Source: Metopolophium dirhodum (Eukaryota; Arthropoda; Insecta; Hemiptera; Aphididae). Taken from it: a stretch of 64,000 nt of DNA. Under the pieces are notes generated by a model, which searched no databases, was not told the origin of the DNA, and saw nothing but the letters and a program-made list of their open reading frames with translations. Numbering within the stretch: position 1 is the first letter of the stretch; the number at the start of each line of letters is the position of its first letter. The DNA is taken from the NCBI RefSeq assembly GCF_019925205.1, contig NC_083564.1:28496447-28560446 (forward strand), given 5' to 3'. The position numbers were made by a program, and so were the translations under genes. Shown here in pieces: positions 1 to 13,080 of this stretch.

Positions 1-574
1 TACAATGACGTGGGATTTTTTTTGCGTCGTACGATTTAATATTATAGGAGAAAAAAATGCATAGATCTTTAACTTTGAGGGCGGTTTCTGATAGAAAATT
101 GGATAAAGTTGGTTTAAGTTTTTGGACTATAATTATGAGCTATAGACATTGTCTACCTTTGACATTTTCGATTTTTCACTCTGTAAAAAACCTTGAAAAC
201 TGTAATACGAAGTTCCTCATAAGTTTTTATTATAACTATTTAAAAATATAGAAGATTCATAAAGACGATTTTTTTATAATCATTTAAGTTCAAATTTTGA
301 AAAAATCATATATTTTAATTATTTATTAAGAAAAACAATTTTAGTTAATTTTATGCATTTCAAAATTATTTTTCGTGGGAATTTGAAACTTTTACGTATT
401 TTATTAGATTTTGTACACAATAACATTTTCAAAACATTTAGATTAATTGTATGCCTAACCTATTTATGATTTATTCCGTATTACTAATAGTAAAATAAAA
501 TATTACTGTAATAATTAATAACAATTTAGGAATGTACCAATAAGGCAATAACCAATGTCTAATATACGTAGTTA
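1..574. other. AT-rich flank, degraded repeat interior
   Basis: No gene is seen. The stretch around 150-450 has the same style of text (runs such as gttcctcataag and ttcaaattttgaaaaa) as the interior of the dispersed repeat family found at 32.4, 48.2 and 49.7 kb, so it is probably an old, degraded copy. A 64-codon ORF at 57-251 overlaps it and has no recognisable protein features. Confidence 0.35.
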
Positions 575-2667
575 CAGTGCCGTGCTTAGCATAATCAGCG
601 CCCGGTACCAAGAATCATTTCTAGCGCCCCCACCCCCTCTACCAAATATTTTTATACTTATAAAAATATTAGGGGAGAGCCGTAGATAGAATCGTCAGAT
701 TTACCTTATTTTTCACATTAAACATCTTTATCGATATGTACATTGTACAAACACTTCTAAAGATAATATATGTAAACAGGGAGAGAGCCTTTTTTGAATA
801 TATTTTATGTATAATATTGACAAATGCAGCAGTATTAATAATTATTAAACATTTTACTTGAACTCAGAAGTTCACCAAATCTGTATGTACAATATAATAG
901 TTATAACTTATAAGTATTAAATAGTAAAAACATGTTAGCAAAAAAGGAAAACGAAAAAAAATACAAACGAATATTATAGTGTATAGGCTAATTTTGTTCG
1001 TAATACTGGTTACGGAAGAGGCACATATTATATTAATTAAATAAATTAGGGCGTACGGGGGTCAGGTACACGCGTCGAAATTTACAAATAATAATAATTC
1101 AATTAATACACGCAAAAAAAATTACCATAGTACCTACTTAAGTTTTAATTTTGTAGTTATAACCACTAACCAGTGGTGTAGTGGAGACTGGTGGGTACAC
1201 GGCGTGTACCAATCTCCTAATTGTATATTATGCATGTACCCTTATAAAAAATTGTAGTACGCATGTTAGGCGTAGCCCCCCGACGTTATTTTTCACCATG
1301 ATTTAGGCGTGTACCCATAAACTTTTTTAGGACTACATCACTGGTTATAACTGAAAGCATTTGCTTTTTTTGGTTCAGTATGAAACACAATTTAATTTCA
1401 AAACTATTTTCTACATTAATTGTTCCTGTTATATCGATGGCTATTTGATCATTTTTATTTGTTAATTTATTTTACTAATATTAATTGTTAAATCAAAAAT
1501 ACTTTTAACAGTTTCAAAACAGCATGTCATTAGCTATCTGATTATTATTTATAATCTGAATAAATATGTTATACAATTATAACTGTATATGAGTATCTAT
1601 AACATTTGTTGTTTTAGGTGATTTCATTGTAAATTCATTGTAAAAATTATAACAATTAAAAAAGCAAAATTCGTTTTAGTCATATTATGAAAAACTATAA
1701 CAAATAATTCAATATGATATTGGGTATCATACTAAACCGGTGTCATTTATTTACAAATTTTTATTTGTTCGATTAAACGAAAAGTAACTTACCTTTAATT
1801 AATAATTGTTTCCTAATGATATATATGCACTATGATGTGAACACTGAACGTCTCAACACTAGATATCATGGGTTCAAAATAAAATCGTACAACTTGTTCC
1901 AGTCGACTAGTATTATAGTTTATCAGGTTTATGTAATTAAATTAATTTTATCAAGTAGCAATAATTATAATATAGTTGTTATCGACGACGGCGATCAGTG
2001 ATCGGGGAAAAAATAAATACTTACGCTAAAAATAAACAAAAATAAAGACACTATTTGTCAACCGGTAGGTAATCGATGCATTTTTAACAGTGACGTACGC
2101 AGGGGTAGGGTTCTCACCCCCCTGAAATTTCTTTTTTCTACAAAATATCTTATTTAACACCATTCTGATACCTACAAATCAATTGTTGGTCGTTTTCAAT
2201 AGATATAAAATAAATTGTTGAATATGACAAGAACGTCGATAATCATAGTTTCTGTTTTTTTTTTTTGGCTGATTTAGAACATTGCTAATAAACGTACGCC
2301 ATAATCGATGGTGGATCATCGTCCATCAATTATTAACACGTTTATTACGATCCGAGGAGGCTCTATAGATGACCCGGTTAAACACCGTAAATGTTGACTA
2401 AATTTGAGACTAACTATAATTTGTTGTATAAAAACTGTTAGAAAAAAATAATGCAAATTATTTACTCAGATAAAACCCTAACCGAACTAAAATCCTACTG
2501 AATGTAAATTATGTCGAGACAGTGGTGTTCGACGAGAAAATAATATGAATTAATATGGAGTATTGTAGTAATATTACTCAGATTAAAAAAAAAATGCTTT
2601 TGTCCCCGGTGGTCATAATGGCGCCCGGTGCACACGCACCTCTTGCACCCCCCTAGGCACGGCCCTG
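575..2667. mobile_element. hAT-like DNA transposon remnant, about 2.1 kb
   Basis: The left end reads CAGTGCCGTGCTTAG and the right end, read inward on the other strand, CAGGGCCGTGCCTAG, so the ends form imperfect terminal inverted repeats. Each end is followed by a GC-rich run containing GCGCCCGGT and a CCCCC tract. The flanks are CGTAGTTA (567-574) and CGTAGCTA (2668-2675), a 7/8 match to an 8-bp target duplication, which is the hAT superfamily length. The interior is AT-rich with no transposase ORF, so the copy is non-autonomous or decayed. It contains a smaller element at 1164-1343 and, near 2087, a lone end (CAGTGACGTACGCAGGGG) of another family. Confidence 0.7.
1164..1343. mobile_element. 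Small hAT-type MITE with perfect 8-bp target duplication
   Basis: The 180-bp element is flanked by identical GTTATAAC copies at 1156-1163 and 1344-1351. The outer sequences CAGTGGTGTAGT (left, starting a few bases in) and, inverted, CAGTGATGTAGT (right) pair as terminal inverted repeats, and GGGTACACG also recurs in inverted form. It has no coding capacity. It sits inside the larger element at 575-2667, so it inserted later. Confidence 0.75.
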
Positions 2668-4429
2668 CGTAGCTATATTATGATAATACGCTGACTATCT
2701 CTGATCAGAATTGTTTTTCGTATGCAATTATTTATCATTGGATTCAAATTTAACACCATTACAGTAATCTACTCAATGACGAGGTACACTCGATTCCTAC
2801 AAATGTACAGCAGAGCGGTTACTTACATTTGCCCTTTTTTTTTTAAATATTATTTAAAATGTATACCTACAATATTATGATATGCTCGTAGTGACATACT
2901 TTATATTTACGAGTATAAGTGTTTAAATGAAATGTGTATAGTGTATGAATATTACAGAACGTGCTAGAATATTTGCAATATAAATTATGATCATGTTTGG
3001 ATAGGTATCTGCGTTTTTGCTACAGTTAATTATTTGTCATGTCATGTTAAAAAGAAAAATATAACTTAAGTAAAATAAAAACGTAAATACTAAAGGCACA
3101 GATATTTTGGTCTTTTCCTCTCTTAATAGATTCATGATTTGTGCACATTCGATAAAATTAATTAGGTAAAGACTTGTACTCACTATCTCGTGGTTGTAAA
3201 TTTGATTCACATAAACGATTCCGAACCGTTGTAAAAATCATTATTCTATTTTTGTCTTTCATCTAATAAATGAAAAATATTCGTTTGAAATTGTTTTTCT
3301 TAATACTAGAGAATAGTTGAAACGCATAATATTTATATATTCGTTTAATTTACTTTTTTTTGTCTTTTATTAATGGTGTGTTGACGAAATGTTGGTTATT
3401 ACTGATTTGATAAGAAAGAACAGAAAAAAACTTGTACATTATATCTAAAATTTAATAATTGCCTTCAACTCTCAGGGAATTCTGAGATTTGGCTTAAGTT
3501 AAATAAAAATGTATCATCTTCAGCAAATGTATTAATAATTGTATTCACGGAAAATTGAATTAAGTGGAGACGTCTAGCCTCTGGGCAGTAAATTGTGTTC
3601 CAAAATAATTATTTGTTCATACTATGGTTTGTTATACAGTTATAGTCTGTACTATAATAATTTTTTTGTATAAGAATTACGAACTATAGGTAGGTATATT
3701 ACATAATACTGCCAAGTGCGCTGTCCGCAAGAAGCAGAATGAATAAATATAATACCTCCTATAAGTTAGGTTAGTTATTCTCTTCTGGGTGGCGCAAACT
3801 TAGATTAGAGGTTCCACGTAATAATTTAAAATATAAAAATATTTTACAAACCTTTTTTAAAACAGTATTATTATTTTTTATAATATTGAAATTTATCTAC
3901 AGTCTATAAAATTTTTTATGTACATTAAGTAGGTTTGATAATTGACAGTAAAAATAGGTTGACATGAATCTTAAGATTAGGGAGGATACCCAGTGGTAAC
4001 ACCCTATAAAGTGACAGTAATAACAATGAACATTTTTAAAATTTTAAAGGTGTTACCTGGTAGTAACATTCAGCACTTATTCTGCTCGCCTACTAAAGAA
4101 GCAGATCTCGACACCATTGTCTTTTAATTCTTTATAAAACTGTATAGCTAATAGGATCGTATAAAACTTAGTCTTCCACACAAGCTATTCATAGGGAACC
4201 TATTTAAAGGAATGAAATTAAATAACAAATTTAATTAACTTTACTTTTATCGTGATTTACGGTGCAATTAGACATTTCAAATGTCAAAACCGTTGAAAAC
4301 TGAATTGTGGCGAGTTAAAATTAAATATATACATTTACATATTAGATTGATAAACATAATAATACCCGCATTATACATATATTATTTTTCAATTCGCAAT
4401 ATACCTAGGTAGGTACTTAATAATTCGAA
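2668..4429. other. AT-rich intergenic sequence, nothing identified
   Basis: Both strands are dense in stop codons and AT tracts. No coding, RNA or bounded repeat could be defined. A short fragment near 3970-4080 contains GTGGTAACACC and an imperfect inverted GGTGTTACC. Confidence 0.5.
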
Positions 4430-4592
4430 ACTGTAACGCGTTTTCCTATAGAAATTACTTTTCAAAAGTAATTTCCATTACATTTTCGTTACTTGGAAAT
4501 AATTCTAATAAAATTACGTAACGCGTTACAAGCAAAGTAACGCTGTTACAGTAACTCGTTACTTTCGCTAGGTACGTTACTACCCACACTGG
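4430..4592. repeat. GTTAC-rich MITE end fragment
   Basis: The segment repeats the word GTTAC/GTAAC many times, includes two ACGCGTTAC-type runs and a near-perfect palindrome at about 4456-4474, and ends in GTTACTACCCACACTG, which has the form of a DNA-transposon terminal inverted repeat. The expected mirror end CAGTGTGGGTAGTAAC was not found nearby, so this looks like one truncated end. Confidence 0.45.
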
Positions 4593-5672
4593 CTTTTGTA
4601 TAGTACTATACTACTATCAATGTCTTCGCTTGATTTTCAGGAGGGTTGAGTTGTGTATGGGTTTCGATGAGTTTTTGGAAAATAGGCCAATCTAATTATT
4701 CCAAGATTTTAAGGATTTATGGAGAAGCTCGAAAAAAGAATTTCGAGGTCGAATATGACTGGTGAGTGGTTGGATGACAGGTTAGGTTGGTGTTGGAGAC
4801 CTTAGCAATGCAGTTACTAGGAACTCTTGCGATAAAAATATCAAGGATATCGGGGCGACGGTTTAGATGTGTTGGACAGTAAGTGGGGTGAGAGGAAGGT
4901 AGTATTTTTATATTGGAGTATAACTATAACTATTTCGTTTAATTAACGACTATTTTTCAGAACTAGATAGTTGAAAGTATATGTATATGAATTAAATTAA
5001 ACTCTAATATGTATTATAATAATTACAACAATAAATTAGCATTAATATTTAATTATTTTGAATTCTATAGGTATATTATAACTAAATTGCTTGCGTATTT
5101 TAAATGTGATAGTTAATAAAATACTATTATACGTATTACACATAAAAAATATATAATTACTTTAATAATATTAAACTTAAAATAGTTACTTTTTTAAAGC
5201 AAATTTTAATTAAAAAAATTATTTAAAAGAATAAATCAATCAATCAATTCTTGTTTACTATGAAATAAGCTTAAATAAAAATATATTCTATAATATGTTT
5301 ATGCAAATAAAATGTAATTAAATGTTTGCATTACTAATTAACACATAATATTGTACATTTAATATCTAATGTAAAAAACTTAATTGATTAATTATCAGGA
5401 ACTCCTTAAATTATGAATATAATTCGATTTAGATATGAAATTTACAGTAAAAAAAATTATAAATATAATCTACATAAAAATAAGACATAAAATTAATTAA
5501 AGTACACACAAAAAAAAAAATAGGTAATGGTTTGTTTGATTTGTCAAAAAAGGTTAACAACTAGAAAACATATTTATGGAATCTTGTACTTCTAGGTATA
5601 TGTTTAATGTGATTAAAATTGAATTCAAGCTTCCGTATAGCTATGTAGTATACACACGCACGTATGCCACAA
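4593..5672. other. AT-rich 3' flank of the reductase gene
   Basis: There is no coding signal. On the minus strand this is the 3' flank of the fatty acyl-CoA reductase. The ATTAAA word at 5603-5608 is close enough to the stop codon to serve as its polyadenylation signal. The rest is AT-rich sequence with homopolymer runs. Confidence 0.45.
5603..5608 (-). promoter_or_regulatory. Candidate polyadenylation hexamer (ATTAAA)
   Basis: On the minus strand ATTAAA occurs about 65 bases after the reductase stop codon (5673-5675). It is the common variant of AATAAA. The position is plausible, but no transcript end is visible from sequence alone. Confidence 0.3.
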
Positions 5673-8600
5673 CTAAGCCAAAAATATTCTTTTTAAAATC
5701 ACCCATAACAGCATCATAAGTCCTATGTAGACAGCGCTTTTGAAGATCATATGACAGATATATAAACTAAAAAACAAACATAAAATAACGATTTTAATTA
5801 GAATTGTCAATTGTTAGTCACAAAACAATAATATTATAGACCGCGAGTTAGAACGCGGTGATGCATTGTGGGATATCAATAATTATTGTTGTAGGGCCAA
5901 TAATAAAATTAATTTTATTCCCTGGAAAATTCTAATCTCTATTCACGTTGCAAGAAAAAGTTAAAAGTTATGATGTATTCAATTGATTAAGCCTCAACAG
6001 TTTAGTCGTGTTAGTATTAGATCATGAAACAATTGCAACAAAGTTTACTATCTAATTTATACATAGATAATGGAAATAATAAAAGTTTTGAGATGGTAAA
6101 TTTATTTTTATATAAGTACAACTTACTATACAGATGTTATACAGTTATATTGTAGCCATACTATAAGTATAGGTATATATTATTAGATAAGGCATACCCG
6201 TGAAGACGTTTCCTGGCCTCCGGTAACTTGTCCTGTCCTTCTTTGAGCAAGAATGTCATTATCCCTTTGTGGTACGTATCCAAGTACTCTTCCCAATGCA
6301 TCTTTTTAATATCGAATGGAAACAGCGTTTGGTCGTCGTTGTTTAAGCTGTTCCATAAACTTTGCACGTTTTTATTACTGAATATCCATTCCCTCGTGGA
6401 AAAGTATTCCAATATGTCAGTGAATCTTCCTATTTTCTTGTATTGATCGACCAATCTAAAATCGTATACGTTAATCATGTTATATTTCCGTTAACGTCGA
6501 ATATTCCCGGTTAGGTATAACCTATGACGCCCTACTAACCGCGTTTACGGAAAAATAAAGCCAAACACCCACAAACCTGAGTTTATTTCCCGTGCAAATG
6601 AACACTAAATCCAACAGGAATGCGGGCAGATAATGTAATATCAGGACGGTGAGCTTGTGTGAAAACACCGACGCGTTCATGATCAATGTCGGATACCACA
6701 TGGCCTTAGCCGTGGGCCGGTGCAAGATGTAGTACATCAGGGTCGTCGAAAATATTCTCCAAGTCAATGGGTTTTCGGGTGATGACACGAAATTGAAGAT
6801 GCGAGGGTCGTCTGTGTGATTTTCGATCGATTCGCTCGGCCCGGCACGGCAGTATCTGCAGGAGAAATATGAATATAATTTACAATAGCTGGTATAAAAG
6901 AAATAAGAACAAGAAAATAATAATATCGTTTATTCGTGAAAACAATTGTATACGATATGATGATATAATTCGATGGTGGGAATAGGCATAGATGTATAAC
7001 CCCCAAAAATGCTAATTAGTCTCTAAAAGAGACTAATATTTTAATATTTTTGCTAACAATTATACAAGGAATAAGGTAAAATTTGATTGATAAATCGTTA
7101 AACACGTATAATATATTAATAAATAGTTATACAATATTAAAAGTGATGAATTATTTTTTTAAAGTTGACATTATTATTCAAAGCGTTAAGAGAGTTGAGA
7201 GTTACAGTATTTACCTGAATTTATATGTGAAATTGTGGGTTAAGTTATAAGCTTTTTAGGCGGTTACGTTAATTGTACATTACAAAATAATATTGTGGGT
7301 TACAGTGAGTGTTACATTAATTTACTGGAACCGTTTACAGTTATTGTGGTATCCCGTTGTGGCTTACATCGCACTTGACCATAATGTTGCTACTGTTACT
7401 GTGGGTTATTATAGTATAGTTCTTAAAATAAATTAACTTGAATTTAGGATTGAGAAAAGTTATGTTGCTTTGAAAAAAGTTGTATTTACATTCGTTTTAT
7501 TATTACCTGTTATGGCCCAAGGGCGTAGCCAAGTATGGAGGCGGAGGAATCTCCTCCCCCACCCTGTCCATAGGTAAAAATGAATACATTTAACGAAATT
7601 TTAAATTGGGGCAAACATTTAAAAATACACTTGTTTGCCCCCTTCCCCCTCATGATGATATTTCTAGCTACGCCCTTGTTAAAAAACTTCGTTTTCGATA
7701 GGATTGAGGGTTTACATCACTTGGCCTTTTCACCATTATTATTTTGAGCTGCACACGTATCACGTACGGTGAGATAAAAAATATGCTTTTATTATACGAG
7801 CTTAATAATATGTATATAATATCAGTCGTCGCAAAGGACCGTTCTCATGCGTCGTACCTGACGTGTGTGTCCCAGGACGCGGCTATTAGCGCGTTCACAG
7901 TCAAATCGGCAGGCACAAGATCCGTGACGGCGTTAAGGTCGCACGGCAGAGATTTTATTATGCCCGTCATCACGCCAGTCACGATGCCCGTCGGCCCGTA
8001 CAAATTGTCGATCCAACCTGGCAGCGGTTCATTGGCGGTCGCTATCACTGTTAAAATAAAAATAAACAATAACAATAATCGCCTGCAGTGTATAATATTA
8101 TGATAAAAAAAATGTCGCGTTTCCTCGTCATTTTTAAATAATATTATATAGGTGTCTACCGATTGCCGGACGGACTATCGTGACGGGCAGACCCCTGGCT
8201 TCGCGCTTGATCAGTTGTTCGGCGGCCGCTTTCGTCATGACGTAAGTGTTTGGCATGGGTCCCAACAGGCTAGATTTATAATGGCAATAATATTGTATTA
8301 GGGCATCTATTTTGGTGTTCGACAGATTTAAATTATGTTTTAAGACAAAAAAACAAAAACGTTGTACACAATATTATTCTTATAATAAATAAATAAAAAA
8401 AAAAAATTGAATAATATTACGATATCGTCATACTTTTGACGACGATTATGTCGTTGTTATACTGATGTAGAAATGTGTTGATGAGTGTTTGACGATTTTT
8501 AAAAATTTGACGAAATTAAATTAGTTTAATTAATCTATTACGAATCGAATACTAAGCAATATTGTAAATTAAGCAATTTGCATGTACAAAAGTGTAGGTA

Positions 8601-9391
8601 CAATTTTAATACTTACAAAGGTTTCATTTTTTCGAGTATATTTGAACTTTTTGTCTTATAAAGATGTATGAGTTTTTCATAGTTATACGGTAGATTATAA
8701 AACTTTTCTTCTATACGTTTATTATGACAGTTGGAGAAAGCCGTCGAGACATGTAAATAAGACTAAAAAAAAAATTGATTTGTTTTTGTAATTCGTAAAT
8801 AGATGTTCGAAGAAAAAGTGATTAGGTATATATGATTAATTTACACTTTTAAAAATAATAAATAATTACCGCGAGATTTTCAACTTTGTGAGCAAGTTTA
8901 ACGATTTCTCTGGCGCCGATTACGTTTATTCCAATGGCAATGTCAAGACGTTCATCAAATCGAACCGTAGCCGCACTATGAAATATGACATTTACCTCTT
9001 TGATTAACATATTCAGGTCTTCGACGGACAGTCCCAAATCTGCTTGGCTACAGTCACCTCTGAGTGCACTGATTTTCTTTAATGTTGTCGCATCGATGTC
9101 TTTAAATATCTATAGTTTTGTAAATCGATATCATATAATATTTAAAACTATTTATGCAATAAAAATATTACATCATCGTATAAAACGTACCGGCATATTG
9201 AATATGTCCTCCAGCCTTTCGTGCGCATTTTTTCCTTTTTTGTCCCTTACTAGAAGATAGATGTGGTTGATCTGAGGGCACGATCTAATCAATTTGTTGA
9301 CGATCAGCTTACCAAGAAACCCCGTACCTCCAGTGACGAAGACGGATTTATTTTTAAAAAACTCTTGGATGTTTGATTGTATTTCAGCCAT
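5673..9391 (-). CDS. Fatty acyl-CoA reductase (complete, 8 coding exons)
   Basis: The enzyme reduces fatty acyl-CoA to fatty alcohol with NADPH for wax and cuticular lipid, probably on ER or peroxisomal membrane (family knowledge). Exons on the minus strand are 9391-9191, 9109-8870, 8762-8617, 8269-8160, 8047-7858, 6855-6577, 6455-6198 and 5766-5673. All introns are GT-AG, phases agree at every junction, and the exons sum to 1518 bp, or 505 residues plus stop, the usual family length. Seen: TGGTGFLG at residues 20-27 (dinucleotide site), HSAATVRF near 111, HVSTAFSNC near 151, catalytic Y205-x3-K209 in NTYVMTK, PLPGWIDNLYGPTG near 240, the FAR C-terminal domain around 385-475, and a hydrophobic membrane segment in the last 30 residues from exon 8. 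The ATG at 9391 fits homologues, which start shortly before the nucleotide site. No frameshifts or missing motifs. Confidence 0.95.
7518..7678. mobile_element. MITE inside intron 5 of the reductase
   Basis: CAAGGGCGTAGCCA at the left and its inverted counterpart TAGCTACGCCCTTG at the right bound a 161-bp element with short C/G-rich interior blocks. It lies wholly in the 1002-bp intron between exons 5 and 6 and leaves the coding frame untouched. The flanks do not form a convincing target duplication. Confidence 0.6.
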
Positions 9392-9413
9392 TTTTGGGAA
9401 AATATAATTGTTA
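9392..9413 (-). other. Candidate 5' UTR and splice acceptor of the reductase
   Basis: Immediately upstream of the start codon the minus strand reads a T-rich tract ending TTTTTAG, then 22 bases to the ATG. This fits the acceptor of a 5' untranslated exon, which would place the first non-coding exon and promoter further upstream. It also argues against extending the protein to the earlier in-frame ATG near 9493. Confidence 0.4.
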
Positions 9414-9649
9414 CTAAAAACAAAGTAAATAAATCCAATAAAAATGTATTCAAGTCCTTTAGGATAAAATGTTGAATAAACTAGTTTTAACACAATGTTT
9501 GGCTAAAGTGTTGTTGAATGTGAGTTAACGTTTGTGCGATTGCTCTGTTATAGGAAGTAAAAATTATAGGTGTTATAATATAATATTTTTATGAGACCCC
9601 GTAAAACTATACATTGTCACGTATTGAACTTATATACAAAATAAATCAT

Positions 9650-10260
9650 TACTTTAGAAGTTTAGCGCAACTCTTTAAAAATATAAAAGCATTTTTCATA
9701 TCCGCATTATTACCATTTCTACGTGAGGTGCCTATTTTAAATGTTCAATAAATATTACACCTAAGCATTTTCCCATTTTTCTGAAGTGATTAGATGAAAT
9801 AAATACAGTTTTGATTACATACATCAATAGTATTTTTAAGTTATTTTTAATTTATCACAATTTTCCATCTTAGTTCAATTACCAAAACTTAATACAGCAT
9901 CATCTGCAAATGCTAATATATTATCATCTATTTTATCTGAATGAAATAAATCATTTACATAATTTTAAAATAATATAGAAGTATAATACGCTGTCTCTTG
10001 TGTGCCAAATTTAACTACACACGAATTACTTAGGAATATTATTACCAATTGATCACTACCATTAATGTTAGATCTATTAAAAATATATGATTTTAATAAA
10101 TACCAAAATATGTTTTAACTTATAACATAATATTATAGTTTTAATTTAGACAAAGGAAACTCATGAGATATTGAATCAAAAACATTAACAATGTCTAAGA
10201 ACATTATTAAGTTCATACAAAGAGCCTTTAATAATAGAGACCTAACCTAATCCGTTTTTA
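9650..10260 (-). pseudogene. Non-LTR (LINE) reverse transcriptase remnant
   Basis: Reading the minus strand across frameshifts and stops gives recognisable reverse transcriptase pieces in order. These are a segment near 10180 reading FLDIVNVFDSISHE (compare the family's FLD..KAFDTVSH), a segment near 10000 with an ILF..YVNDLF box, then LAFADDAVLSFGN at about 9880-9920, which holds the catalytic DD of the F/YADD motif. A weaker thumb-like stretch continues to about 9650. Several internal stops show it is dead. It lies just upstream of the reductase 5' UTR acceptor on the same strand. The exact clade cannot be told from this fragment, and the boundaries are approximate. Confidence 0.75.
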
Positions 10261-13080
10261 ATTATGATATAAAAATAAATAAAATAAATAATAATATACT
10301 ACAATTTGATAGATTACGATGTTCTTTATTCAAGAATACACATACTAACTTTTTTAAATTAATTTTATGTATTAAAAAGAAAAACTTTTTTGAAAGTTTA
10401 GCGCTGCAGTGTATATACTGATACTTATTAAAACAATAGAACATTATATTGTTATCACATATTTTAATGAAAATAACATGCAGTCTACATAGAATAAAAC
10501 TGAAAAAAAAAACAAAATAATATGATTTACTATTTTTAAGGGCTTTGCCAGAATAATATAGTTGCATTTATGAATATGTTAATTTTAAAATTCAATAAAA
10601 GTTCTCTTTGGGTTCAGAATAAGTTCAACTTTAAAAATTAGTTTAGGTGTAATGAGAGTCAACACGAAGTAAGCATTATAATAGAGAAAAGTTTTCTACA
10701 ATATATACGTAGAGATGATTTCTATTAGATTATATACAGCCGTTTCAGAAATAAGGAACCTTTCTACTGTTCAAGAGTGCATAAATAAAAAGAATACTCA
10801 CTGAATCTAAAAATACATTATTTTATAATAATATGGTGCTTTGTGCATACACTGGTTTTTTCTTACACAATATAATAAAAGTTTAAATATTCTATTATAT
10901 TGTACGGCGTATAGTTTATAGTTTATAGGCTTTCATAGATTTATGATAGTAATATTATAGATACTCGGTAATATTATAATAATTAGTATTAGTACCTATG
11001 TCAGATGGATGCAAAATGTATTTAAAGATACTCATTATTAAATTCTATTCGGTTTTAAGTTAATTCTGTAGGGTGTAGACTATGGTTTTGGTATTTAATT
11101 TATAGCTAAAAATAAAATTGTGTCATACACATTGTGAAAGTTGTTTTACAACTTTCGATTCGATTTTTGCCAAATTGTTGGCATTTTTTTTGTTGATATA
11201 TGGAGAACTGGACAAGTATACCGAAAAGTTAATATGTACTTACTAAAAAGAAATCAATTTGAAAATAATATTGTATTCTAGACTCTAGTAAATCGTATAT
11301 GTTGTCGGTACCTAAGCATGTCTGTGTTTTAATATGACTACGTTCTCCCATGTCGACACAACAATATTAAGAGCGTTACCGCTTATTAATAATAAAACTT
11401 CAAAACGGCAGTGGCGGTGTTGTGTGTTCATATTTCAACGGAGTTGACAAACTTTGCTCATAACACGTCTTGTATAACTTACATACCTACACATAATACT
11501 GTAGTGGTAGGAAATATATGGCTCAACAATAGTATTGTTATTATACCCCGGTCATATTAAAAAAATCCGAACTATTCTCAGAACAAAAAGCAGGCACGCG
11601 TCGAATAAAAATAATAATAATCAAATAAATATACAAACGTAGAAAGCACACACGTAAGTGTTTTAATGATAGGTTAGGTACATGCACGCTTAAATAATCG
11701 TCCTCTTCACCTACATGTAGGTATACCCATCTGTATATAAATAACTCAATAACTCTATGTCACTATATGTGAAGAGCGTGCAAATCTCTCCGGGCGGAAG
11801 GCGGAGCTGTAAAAAGTGCGCTTTAGCCGAAACGAATGGACTGACATTAAACGCAAAAGTTATTTGCTACTATATCTTTTACAACAAAGGGCTAAAACAG
11901 ATAGCGGCTAAGAAACTCTATCCCACAGGTTTAATCGATTAATTGTAGGTTGGTTGCGACTAATGGCAACGAATTACTTTTGGATACTTATCAAACTAAC
12001 TATCTCTCTTTCTCTCTCCTCCCTCTCTCTTGAAGCGATTCATGTGTAATGCCTATAGTAATTCTCGTCTGCGGCAAAATGCAATTATTGCGTGTCATCA
12101 ATTACATACCTAACGAAAATAAATATAATTTGGTAAGTTTAACAGTTGTGTGTCATTTTTTATTGAAGTTAAACTACTGTATTTTTAAATTTCCCCCCCG
12201 AGAAAGTTTTATAGGTGCACTTCATTCAAACGATTTTACCGTTTCAAATATTTTCTCTTGTCCTCAATGAGTCATATCATTTGATCCGAATGGATTGCAG
12301 TTCAAAGAACTCAGTAGGCCTAGAATAATAATGCATCCGGAATAAAAACATAATACATTACGTGATTCACAGTCACTTTTTTTATAACATCAAAACTATT
12401 AGCTTACACATATCATGACCGTCTAATAGAACACCAATTGAATTTCGATAACAACCTTGTCCTAAGGTACGAGATTATGAATCTTAATTTAAATAAACTA
12501 CTGTTATACTTTTCATAGGTATTTATGTTTTATCATACTAACGATGTTTAAATTAATATTTATACAATGCTCTTTTTCACTAATGTGAAATTGATACTAC
12601 TAAAACTTAAATCTAAATATACGTTTAAAAAAAAAATCATTAGGACATTTAGTTTATATAATATTATAATCTAATTATTATTAAATATATTTGTAGTGCT
12701 AAAGTAATAATTTTTTGTTTAAATTAATTAAAGGTAAATAATTTTAAAATATGTATCACGTTATTATTCATTGTATTTACAATTTTTATAAATTACAGTA
12801 AGAAAAATATAACAGTATTAAATTATTTCATAAAAAATAATGTCGAACTATATCAGTTTAAGAATATAACATTAAATATTTAAGTTCTCGAATAAAATGT
12901 GTTAAACTGAAACATCTATTATCAAGAATCTTAAACACAACACAATTGAATATTGACCTTCAACTTACGTCTTGAATCGCTAAATGAATTATTTTAAATT
13001 GTCGTTCAAGTACTAATAAACCACACGGGACTGCATGCGCTTCCTACAACACTTAACCAAATATAGCCATAATAAAATAT
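10261..13080. other. AT-rich intergenic sequence, no supported gene
   Basis: No supported gene. A 101-codon minus-strand ORF at 10262-10567 is low-complexity (rich in K, F, I and N) and has no motif. A pyrimidine tract with TCTC repeats lies near 12003-12031. A 61-codon ORF near 11757-11942 is moderately coding-like but unidentified and has no ATG at its start. Confidence 0.45.

Noticed and set aside
7744..8103. 119-codon plus-strand ORF
   Set aside because: It is the antisense shadow of reductase exon 5, which has splice-consistent ends and conserved family motifs on the minus strand.
10262..10567. 101-codon minus-strand ORF next to the LINE fragment
   Set aside because: It is low-complexity and AT-driven, and does not match reverse transcriptase or any other motif.
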